A stretch of DNA of 12,128 nt. It comes from a bacterium (GTDB lineage: Bacteria > Spirochaetota > Spirochaetia > JABEVK01). Under the pieces are notes generated by a model, which saw only the letters and a program-made list of their open reading frames with translations, did not search any database and was not told the DNA's origin. Made by a program: the position numbers and the translations under genes. Positions 1 through 6,434 of the stretch are shown in pieces. Location: positions 1-12,128 of the forward strand of contig JAJXVP010000068.1 of NCBI GenBank assembly GCA_021782055.1, written 5' to 3'. The number at the start of each line of letters is the position of its first letter. The first letter of the stretch is position 1.

Positions 1-944
1 TATCCAAGAATCTCTGAGTATTGTGTTCCGTGCGACTGCACGCGGAACGTCACATCCGCCCATTGCTCCTGTACCGACAGCCGAAACCAGGGTGTTCCTG
101 GGTTGTACGATTTTTGTTCAAACCGTTCGCTAGCGTACTGCTTGGCCGCTCCGCTGTAACGAATGGTCACTTGTTCCCCCGGTTCCGGTTCAAAGGGGTT
201 GGTGATCCAGTAGGTGCCCCACAGTTCTGTTACTTGGTTGCGAAGCGTCCTGTAGGCCGCGGCGGGGAGCTTTTCGGCTTCGACACCTTTACGTCGGGTA
301 AGGTTCTGCACGCGGCTCAAGTTGTATTGCAACAACAGGTTGCCCGAAAGGGCCAGCAGGTACCAAGCTCCATCACAGTTCACCAAAAACAGCGGGGTAA
401 CCTCGCTAGGTTTACGCGGGGGCTGGGGTTCGACGTACAGTCGTTCACCGGCTTCAACGGCGTCAAGAACCTCACGAAGAAAACGGTAATCAACCTTCCA
501 CGCAACGGTATTTTTAAAGACTACCGGATTTAAGCGCTCTTCTTTGACTTCTAGCTCGGCGGCCAAGAGTTTGACAATGCGGGCCGAGGGGAACGGCATA
601 AGCCCTTGCGATTGGTTGATAGCATTCAGCAAGGGGAGAAAGTTCAACCCCTCGGCATCGGGAACTTTTGCCCACCCCGCGGCATCAATAGTGTGTTTTG
701 TTGTGTAAATGCCTTTTTTGGCCTGTAAAAAATCCTCGTCGGGGTGCCCTGAGTGCAAATAGGGTACAATCTGTTCTCGAAAAACGGCTACATGAGTAAG
801 AAAGCGACGATCTTGTCGAGCTTCCATCGGGGAACCATCGGGGCGAAACTCTTCAGCCCAATCGTCATAGGTAAAACGACCCTCTTCGATAAGCTGGCCC
901 AACATCCAAAGTACCGATCGCACAGTTTCAAGATTGGCTGACAT
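1..944 (-). CDS. WYL-domain transcriptional regulator, partial (C-terminal end beyond left edge)
   Basis: Reading the minus strand from the ATG at 944 gives 314 uninterrupted codons to the window edge, so the gene is cut there and not broken. Residues about 153-218 match a WYL domain: a proline-leucine strand at 184-185, then W194-Y195-L196, then an L-S-R-V segment equivalent to the family's arginine-containing R-I motif. Residues about 245-314 look like the following WCX domain, so probably only a short tail is missing. Residues 8-55 resemble a divergent DeoR-type helix-turn-helix, with R-x-D-R-R-F-L at 43-49 where the family usually has R-T-x-x-R-D-L. Proteins of this family are DNA-binding regulators whose WYL domain senses a ligand, often nucleic acid; the target here is unknown. 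The Shine-Dalgarno-like AGAGG (956-960) is 11 nt from the start. The gene follows the tRNA on the same strand and may be transcribed from its promoter. Confidence 0.85.
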   Translation of the reverse strand, partial: MSANLETVRSVLWMLGQLIEEGRFTYDDWAEEFRPDGSPMEARQDRRFLTHVAVFREQIVPYLHSGHPDEDFLQAKKGIYTTKHTIDAAGWAKVPDAEGLNFLPLLNAINQSQGLMPFPSARIVKLLAAELEVKEERLNPVVFKNTVAWKVDYRFLREVLDAVEAGERLYVEPQPPRKPSEVTPLFLVNCDGAWYLLALSGNLLLQYNLSRVQNLTRRKGVEAEKLPAAAYRTLRNQVTELWGTYWITNPFEPEPGEQVTIRYSGAAKQYASERFEQKSYNPGTPWFRLSVQEQWADVTFRVQSHGTQYSEILG

Positions 945-955
945 GGCGCACTTGA

Positions 956-978
956 CCTCTTTGCTTAAGCTAAGGAGG
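956..978 (-). promoter_or_regulatory. Imperfect hairpin covering the WYL ribosome binding site
   Basis: On the minus strand CCTCCTT (978-972) can pair with AAAGAGG (962-956) at six of seven positions, and the loop can close further as GC-TTAA-GC. The 3' arm contains the only Shine-Dalgarno-like sequence of the WYL gene, so the fold could hold translation down or act as a processing site behind the tRNA. This is a by-eye fold with one mismatch, so it is weak. Confidence 0.3.
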
Positions 979-986
979 GGAGAATT

Positions 987-1059
987 TGGTGGCAGAGGGA
1001 CTTGAACCCCCGACCGAGCGGATATGAGCCGCTTGCTCTACCGTCTGAGCTATGCCACC
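987..1059 (-). tRNA. tRNA-Met (CAU), elongator type
   Basis: The minus strand folds into a complete 73-nt cloverleaf. The acceptor stem GGTGGCA/TGCCACC pairs perfectly, the D arm is GCTC/GAGC, the anticodon stem is AGCGG/CCGCT, and the T arm is GGGGG/CCCTC with a TTCAAGT loop. The anticodon loop CTCATAT gives anticodon CAU. The discriminator base is A, and no CCA is encoded, so the nucleotidyltransferase must add it. It is not initiator tRNA, because 1-72 is a G-C pair and the anticodon stem lacks three consecutive G-C pairs. CAU can also be lysidine-modified tRNA-Ile2; G4-C69 and G5-C68 differ from the C4-G69 and C5-G68 pairs of the E. coli Ile2 tRNA, so Met is preferred but not proven. Confidence 0.95.
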
Positions 1060-1072
1060 GAACAGCGCGCTC

Positions 1073-1101
1073 AAACTAACAGAATCTTTTTTTTTCGTCA
1101 A
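1073..1101 (-). promoter_or_regulatory. sigma70-type promoter of the tRNA
   Basis: On the minus strand TTGACG (1101-1096) is separated by 17 nt from TAGTTT (1078-1073), about 13 nt before the first tRNA base. The -10 is poor but the -35 and spacing are good. The stretch after it, GAGCGCGC, is a GC-rich discriminator of the kind found in stringently controlled stable-RNA promoters. Confidence 0.5.
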
Positions 1102-1122
1102 GCTCGGAAATCCTCCTTACGC

Positions 1123-1152
1123 TTGCCAAAGGGGAAAATCCTGCGCTAAGAT
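1123..1152 (+). promoter_or_regulatory. Candidate sigma70 promoter of the 1163 operon
   Basis: TTGCCA (1123-1128) and TAAGAT (1147-1152) are separated by 18 nt. The predicted transcription start is near 1159, only about 4 nt before the ATG at 1163. No other convincing pair lies between the tRNA and this gene. Confidence 0.4.
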
Positions 1153-1162
1153 GAGCTAACTC

Positions 1163-2998
1163 ATGCCGGCATCTTCAACAAAGGGGGAGTTTTTCCCTCA
1201 GGTTCTGAACAGCATCAAGGAGCGAGCCCGAAGCGATTCGTGGCTCACCGTTCTGCAGACGGGGTTTTCCTCGCTTTCAGACGACCTCTTGCCAACCTAT
1301 CTAGCCCTTAGGGTCTACCTCAAGCAACAATCTCAAGAGAATCTTTGCGGTGCCCTCGAAGAATTTGAACCGCACTTGGCCAAACTGGTCAGCGCTTTGC
1401 CCAACCCCTCACTTCCGTCCACCCTGCGCAAAGCGCGCGAGCTCTTTCTCAAAACAGAACATCCTGAAATCAACGGTGTTGTAGACACAGACATTGGTGC
1501 CTACTTTCAGGCACGCTTTGATAAAAGCCTCGATACAGCCCGAAGCATCTATCAAAGGTTATCTGTCAAATACCCCGAGGCCGAAAGCCGGGCCACGCTT
1601 TTGCGTTGGCACCGCACCTCGAACCCGCTCTTTGCCCCGTTATTTGTCAGACTCACCGAAGATTTGGCAGACCGCTCTCTAGAATCCATCCGTCGCACCA
1701 TTGTCTATATTTTACGGTGTTTCGGTTCTGGCCCTAGGGGAAAAAACTGGTCCTTACTTGAACCCATACGCACGGCTCTGAGGGCTCTACCCGCTTCAAA
1801 AGCACGGGCGGCTCAAGTTCTTGACCGCTTACGCGCCTACTCCCGCGAAGCGGAATGGCATACCCAAGAATTTGCCTCGGTATGCGATGTTTTGCAAGAT
1901 TACCTCGGTGACCACCTTTTTGAACGCAAAGAAATTCGACTTGTCCTGCCCAAAAGCTTTTCGGACCAGTCCCAGCGTCAAACCAAAGCCAAAATCGTCA
2001 CCATTGATGTGGCGTCGGTTACCTTTACCGAGCATGACCTCAAAGAGATTTTGATCAACCCCAAAATTCAGGGTCTTGAAAACATCGCCCTAACCTACTG
2101 TTGGCAGTATTGGCTAAAAACAGGCGACGCGGGCTTCGAAAGTAAGGTCTCGGTGTATTCCGCCCGGCATCACAGCCCCCACGCGAGTATCTACCAGGTC
2201 ATCAAGGACGGGCAGGCCCGAGGTGTCGCGGATGAAGAAATCTTGTACGCGATTTATGCCATCGTAGCCCGTGATAGTCCGTACGAATACAATGTTCGAA
2301 AAGACATTTATATGCAGTCGGTCTGGCGCCGGATCAAGCCGGGGGAACAACCAAAACCCGTCATTGAAGACACCCGAGCCTGGGCCGAACAGCTTATAAA
2401 GAAAGAAAAGAAAGAACGCAAAGAACGTCGCAAACGGGCAACCCTCTTGGTCGAACGTCAACGACAAGAAAAGCAAGAGCTTCGCAAGGCAGCCGCTCAA
2501 GCGGTGCAACAAAAAAAGCAAGAAGACGCTCAAGCGCGTACCCGAGCCGAAGCTAAAGTTACGCTCATGCGTGAAGAAGACAAAAAGCGCCGCGAACGAG
2601 CCCGGCAGTCCCTGAGCGCCCCGGCGTTGACCTCGGCTTGGACAAAGTATGACGGCACAGAGCTTGAAGTAACCTCGCTGAAAGAGCGTATTGATGAGTT
2701 GCAAAACGGTCGTGAAAAAAATCTTCACGTTTTGTTTCGTAGCCGCTTAGAAGAAACGATCCAACAGTACCTGAAAGCTTTCGCGTCGGAACGAGGCCTT
2801 GATGTCAAAAACGTACAAAATACGTTAGCGGTTCTGGCCATCAAAGATTTTCTTTTGGCCAACTACGAGGCCAAGACCCGCAGCTGGATGCTGTCAAATG
2901 AACGCCTTAAAGTTCGGGACCTTGGTCTTGAAGTCAACGACGTGGAACCCATTGTCGAAAACTGTTTAGCCCGCTTGGCCGAACCGGTAACAGTTTAG
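1163..2998 (+). CDS. Uncharacterised 611-aa helical protein with a charged coiled-coil region
   Basis: I do not recognise this family. An in-frame stop at 1157-1159 makes the ATG at 1163 the first possible ATG start; no Shine-Dalgarno sequence precedes it. There is no signal peptide or membrane segment, so the product should be cytoplasmic. Residues 1-250 look helical, with many Leu/Arg/Glu patterns reminiscent of a repeat solenoid. Residues 250-390 form a mixed region. Residues about 402-482 are an almost uninterrupted run of Lys, Arg, Glu and Gln (for example KKEKKERKERRKR at 413-425), predicting a long charged coiled coil or single helix. A compact helical C-terminal domain (500-611) follows. 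Such a helix could act as a spacer or bind nucleic acid, but nothing shows which. It is followed after 19 nt by the thioesterase gene, so the two are probably co-transcribed. Confidence 0.85.
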   Translation: MPASSTKGEFFPQVLNSIKERARSDSWLTVLQTGFSSLSDDLLPTYLALRVYLKQQSQENLCGALEEFEPHLAKLVSALPNPSLPSTLRKARELFLKTEHPEINGVVDTDIGAYFQARFDKSLDTARSIYQRLSVKYPEAESRATLLRWHRTSNPLFAPLFVRLTEDLADRSLESIRRTIVYILRCFGSGPRGKNWSLLEPIRTALRALPASKARAAQVLDRLRAYSREAEWHTQEFASVCDVLQDYLGDHLFERKEIRLVLPKSFSDQSQRQTKAKIVTIDVASVTFTEHDLKEILINPKIQGLENIALTYCWQYWLKTGDAGFESKVSVYSARHHSPHASIYQVIKDGQARGVADEEILYAIYAIVARDSPYEYNVRKDIYMQSVWRRIKPGEQPKPVIEDTRAWAEQLIKKEKKERKERRKRATLLVERQRQEKQELRKAAAQAVQQKKQEDAQARTRAEAKVTLMREEDKKRRERARQSLSAPALTSAWTKYDGTELEVTSLKERIDELQNGREKNLHVLFRSRLEETIQQYLKAFASERGLDVKNVQNTLAVLAIKDFLLANYEAKTRSWMLSNERLKVRDLGLEVNDVEPIVENCLARLAEPVTV

Positions 2999-3006
2999 GC
3001 ACCTCC

Positions 3007-3012
3007 AAGGAG
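3007..3012 (+). promoter_or_regulatory. Shine-Dalgarno site of the thioesterase gene
   Basis: AAGGAG lies 5 nt before the ATG at 3018. It is a strong match, in contrast to the head genes of the neighbouring transcription units, and it fixes this start. Confidence 0.85.
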
Positions 3013-3017
3013 ATTTC

Positions 3018-3437
3018 ATGCCCCCCTTTACCTACCGTTTTCGCGTGCGGCCTTTTGATTGTGACGCCTACGGTCACGTCAACAATGCCGTCTATTTAAA
3101 TTACTTAGAAATGGGGCGGCTCGAAATGGTTCGGGCTCAAGGTCTGGACTATCAACAGCTGGTCACGCAAGGCTTTGGCATCTGGGTAGCGGAGGCTCAG
3201 CTGACTTTTTTAGCGCCTGCCCTACCCGAAGAAGAGCTAGAGCTAGAGATCTTCCCCAACCGAATAGGAGCGGCCACGGTAGAAATGAATCACCGGCTGC
3301 ACCATCTCGGGGGCTCGGACGTTCTCGCCGCCGTTTTAAAGCTAGCCTTTGTCAAAACGGCAAATGGTCGGCCCACACGCTGGCCTGAAGCCTGGCGAAA
3401 AGCCTTCGAAGCGCTTACACCAACTTCTCACGCCTAG
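3018..3437 (+). CDS. Hotdog-fold acyl-CoA thioesterase (4HBT/YbgC-like)
   Basis: The 139-residue product has the usual length of a single hotdog domain. Residues 14-34 carry the family signature D-x-D-x-x-G-H-V-N-N-x-x-Y-x-x-Y-x-E-x-x-R, in which the Asp before G-H-V-N-N is the catalytic position in 4-hydroxybenzoyl-CoA thioesterase relatives, and Tyr26, Glu31 and Arg34 are typical companions. The domain should hydrolyse the thioester of an acyl-CoA or acyl-ACP in the cytoplasm; the acyl chain cannot be predicted from sequence. It follows the unknown 611-aa gene by 19 nt with a strong ribosome binding site. Its last 23 bp overlap the 3' end of the convergent gene on the minus strand. Confidence 0.9.
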   Translation: MPPFTYRFRVRPFDCDAYGHVNNAVYLNYLEMGRLEMVRAQGLDYQQLVTQGFGIWVAEAQLTFLAPALPEEELELEIFPNRIGAATVEMNHRLHHLGGSDVLAAVLKLAFVKTANGRPTRWPEAWRKAFEALTPTSHA

Positions 3438-6357
3438 CCTCGCTTAAAAACTGGGCGTTCCAGTACGGTCGATTCACAAACTCTTGCCGTTCCGCCGGGT
3501 CTTCGATACAACTCGACAGGGTTTGCAGAGCCTTAAGTCCACGTCCCAAGATGGTCAAGCGGTGCGCTTCTGTGTCAGATTGCCGTTCAATGGCGCGAAA
3601 ATGCCACAGGTAGATCCAGGGTGAAAACCGACTCAGTTCCATAAGCGCTTTGCGACTCAAGAGTTCTTGGAACGCTTCGTGGGCCTCTTTTTTAAAGCCC
3701 TTCAACGAGGCAGCCTGAGCCTTTAGCGCTAAAAAGAGCAGTTCCAGAACTCCTCCCTCGGGTAAAGGCAAGGCTTTGTCCTCGATCAAAGAATACCCAC
3801 TCGAAAAGCTTAAACGGTCGCCCGTGTAGGGTTGAACCTTCAAATCTGAGGGGGCTTGGACTAAAAGATCCCAAGCCCGTTCAGGGTCCCGTTGCAACAG
3901 GGCAGACTCGGCCCGGTACACGACAGCTTCTAGGTGGGCAGGCGTTTCAGTCATGAGCTTTTCGGCCTCTTCAAACCTGTTCTGGTACGCAAGGCACCGC
4001 CCCGCCCACAACCGAGCCAACGCCCGAACTTGGGGTAAGGCCAGCTCGCCAGCCCTACGGCTTAAGGTCTGCAACCGATTCTCGGCCTCTTCGTAGCGCC
4101 CCAGCTCAAAACTCAACCGGGCTCGATAAAACTGAAAGGCCGCACTGTATTGGTGCAAGCCGCCTTTTCGCGCTAAGGGCTCCAGCCGGTCAAGGGTTTT
4201 TGCACAGCCTGTTAATTGCCCGGCTAAAAAGCGAGCGCAGGCATCCCAGAGGCCCGCCTGAATGACATGAAAGCTATCACCCCACTGTTCCGCCAACCTG
4301 CCTGCCATTTCAAAATACTCGCGGCCTTCTTCGTTTTTTTGGCGCATGAGTAAGGCTTGCCCGATGTCGATACCCGACCGAATTTCGACATTGGGGAGGC
4401 GTCGTTCCTGCGCACCAGCTAAGGCTTTCTTGAGCAAAAGGAACCCTTCGGCGACCGAAGCCTGCAGCAAATGCCAACGACCCAGCTGAAGAGTCCACTC
4501 CAAAACCGGAAGCTTTTCGGTTACCGACGAAAACCCCTTGCGGAACACCTCGAGGCTTCCTTGATCCCAAGCTTTTTCGGGTTGATTTAAAGCAAAACGG
4601 AGTTTAAAAGCCGCACTGGTCAGAATCAGCCGTTCGCGGGCCTCTTCCTGGGGTACATCTTGCCACCGCGACAGTTGTAACAACGGCAAAAAGTCGCCTT
4701 CGCCTCGGTTGATTTTTTGACTGACATACGCCGAAAGAACCTCAAGGGCAAAGTCGTACTCTTGCCCTTGCAAAAGCACTTCCCAGACCACCTCCGAAAG
4801 GCGTTTGCCTTGCTTTTGCCAAGCCTCCCGAAGAAATTTTCCCAACTGTGACGCCAGGAGCTTTCCTTCTTCACCTAACAACTGGGCCAAACGGTCCTTA
4901 AAATCTGGTCGAAGGGCTAGGTTGCGCGTGCCAAAGATCAAATACCCCAGGGTCTTTAGGCTGTCGACCTTGTCACGGGTTACGGCGGCGTCTTCGCCAA
5001 AGTACTCAAAAAAGCGGATTAAATCCTCTTCGTCCAACAGCGACTGCCCCAATAAAAACACGTAGTAAACTTTTTGATGGGTAATTCCCAGAGCCTCTAA
5101 AAGCATCCAGGTCGGGTCCTCGGTGGGTTGATTTTGCCAACGGCCTTCTTGCGCCCCCCAGAACCAATGGGCTAAGGCAGCCCCTCGATCCTGACAAACT
5201 TTTAAAACCGCTTCGGCGGGTAAATCCAGACGCTCTGTCCATTCTCGTCGTGACCTTTCCTGTTCCAAACGGGTCAAGCTCAAGCTGGGAAAGGACCAAG
5301 CAACACTGGTCATTGTCGATAAAAACTCTGTTTCGCGCTGTGGCGACTCTAAAATAATGATCCGCAGGCCTTCTTTATTTACTAAGGGAGTCAAAAGGCG
5401 GCTTAGTAAGTCCGAGGCCGCCTCAGGAAACTTTTGCGGTGACAAAAATAAAAAGACCGGGGGCAAACCTTCAGCCCTGAGGCGGGCAACCTGAGCCGAA
5501 AAGTACCCTAAAAGTGCCCCATAGGCGTCAAGGCTACTGCGATCGCCTGCATAGTCAGCCCCGCCACGGCTGGTAAGCAGAAATTCCCATTGGGGATTCT
5601 GAGGCCACAGAACCGCTTCTTCACCGGTCAGGTAACGGGGAATCTCACTAACAAACGTCGGGTCGACCTGGGCCAACAGCTGACTCAACGCATCGCGGCT
5701 ATCTTGCAGGGGGAACACCACCGGAAAGCCTTCGCCAGTGCCGAACGTCTGCTTTAAGACACGGATCACAATGGCTAACTTTTCGACAACGTGCTCGGAC
5801 TTCAGTCTTAGCACTTTGCCGCCAAGGTCGGCCATCTGTTTTTCTAAGGGCCCGCTTAAGGCCTCCCGCCACCCCGTTAAGTCTAAAAAATCCCCATATT
5901 CCCAGCTTTCACGCCCCGACGACAACTGAGGGCCCAGAACTTGTGTCAGATCGCCTTCGGCCAACGGAAAGCGACCGACCAACTGCGGGGCAACTTCGGG
6001 CCCAGCCCAAACAGCCTCGGACTGAGGCGCCTGAAAGAGCAAGCTTTTCAACCGACCAAAGATCAAATCCTCGTCGGTTCCCTCGTAGGCTTCCCAAACT
6101 AGGTTGTAGCCAAAAAGATCTTCCTTTTTTTTATCGAGGGATTCAGCTGTCATAAATAAAAATTCAGAGATCAAACTGAGAATCTTTTCGCGCCCCGGAT
6201 GAAACGAAAAAAGAAAGTAGCCATTCTGCTCTTTGACAAACTTGCCACCGCGATGAACACCAAGATGAATCACCAGGTCAAAAACTTCTTGAGCTTCGCG
6301 TGGCCGCAGACGCTTAAACTGAGGAAAAGCCGAAATTTCTACCATGACGTACAGCAT
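3415..6357 (-). CDS. Cyclase-like/STAND-like/TPR protein with apparently dead catalytic domains
   Basis: The 980-residue product has the layout of large class III adenylate cyclases that carry an NTPase and TPRs. Residues 1-125 follow the cyclase fold (V-M-V-E-I-S-x-F near 4-11, G-G-K-F-V-K at 37-42), but the first metal-binding Asp is Glu7 and the Gly-Asp pair of the second site is Asn45-Gly46. Residues about 150-480 resemble a STAND NTPase, with the strand-like V-F-L-F-L (301-305) where Walker B would be, yet I find no G-x4-G-K-S/T P-loop. From about 560 to 900 there are TPR-like helical pairs (R-Y-E-E-A-E-N at 754-760, R-F-E-E-A-E-K at 794-800). The C-terminal I-x-D-P-A-x-R-x-x-F segment (951-960) is common at the end of such TPR arrays. 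A regulatory scaffold is the likely role. Start is uncertain: neither Met1 (6357) nor Met5 (6345) has a Shine-Dalgarno site. Confidence 0.8.
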   Translation of the reverse strand: MLYVMVEISAFPQFKRLRPREAQEVFDLVIHLGVHRGGKFVKEQNGYFLFSFHPGREKILSLISEFLFMTAESLDKKKEDLFGYNLVWEAYEGTDEDLIFGRLKSLLFQAPQSEAVWAGPEVAPQLVGRFPLAEGDLTQVLGPQLSSGRESWEYGDFLDLTGWREALSGPLEKQMADLGGKVLRLKSEHVVEKLAIVIRVLKQTFGTGEGFPVVFPLQDSRDALSQLLAQVDPTFVSEIPRYLTGEEAVLWPQNPQWEFLLTSRGGADYAGDRSSLDAYGALLGYFSAQVARLRAEGLPPVFLFLSPQKFPEAASDLLSRLLTPLVNKEGLRIIILESPQRETEFLSTMTSVAWSFPSLSLTRLEQERSRREWTERLDLPAEAVLKVCQDRGAALAHWFWGAQEGRWQNQPTEDPTWMLLEALGITHQKVYYVFLLGQSLLDEEDLIRFFEYFGEDAAVTRDKVDSLKTLGYLIFGTRNLALRPDFKDRLAQLLGEEGKLLASQLGKFLREAWQKQGKRLSEVVWEVLLQGQEYDFALEVLSAYVSQKINRGEGDFLPLLQLSRWQDVPQEEARERLILTSAAFKLRFALNQPEKAWDQGSLEVFRKGFSSVTEKLPVLEWTLQLGRWHLLQASVAEGFLLLKKALAGAQERRLPNVEIRSGIDIGQALLMRQKNEEGREYFEMAGRLAEQWGDSFHVIQAGLWDACARFLAGQLTGCAKTLDRLEPLARKGGLHQYSAAFQFYRARLSFELGRYEEAENRLQTLSRRAGELALPQVRALARLWAGRCLAYQNRFEEAEKLMTETPAHLEAVVYRAESALLQRDPERAWDLLVQAPSDLKVQPYTGDRLSFSSGYSLIEDKALPLPEGGVLELLFLALKAQAASLKGFKKEAHEAFQELLSRKALMELSRFSPWIYLWHFRAIERQSDTEAHRLTILGRGLKALQTLSSCIEDPAERQEFVNRPYWNAQFLSEARREKLV

Positions 6358-6389
6358 ACCTATGATTTTCGGGATAAAAAAACCTATGC

Positions 6390-6418
6390 TTGACGGATTT
6401 CCTAGGCGAGGTTAGAAT
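6390..6418 (+). promoter_or_regulatory. sigma70-type promoter of the partner-switching operon
   Basis: TTGACG (6390-6395), a 17-nt spacer and TAGAAT (6413-6418) match the consensus at five of six positions in each element. Transcription should start near 6425, leaving a 5' leader of only about 10 nt before the ATG at 6435. Confidence 0.7.
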
Positions 6419-6434
6419 TTGACCCAGAGAGCTT

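Noticed and set aside
21..533. 170-codon plus-strand open frame
   Set aside because: It lies opposite the WYL gene, whose minus-strand frame is open through the region and encodes a recognisable WYL domain.
987..1059. Initiator tRNA-fMet
   Set aside because: Position 1-72 is a G-C pair and the anticodon stem lacks the three consecutive G-C pairs of initiators.
2114..2728. 204-codon minus-strand open frame
   Set aside because: It is the antisense shadow of the charged-helix part of the 611-aa gene; its Phe/Leu-rich translation mirrors the Lys/Glu codons.
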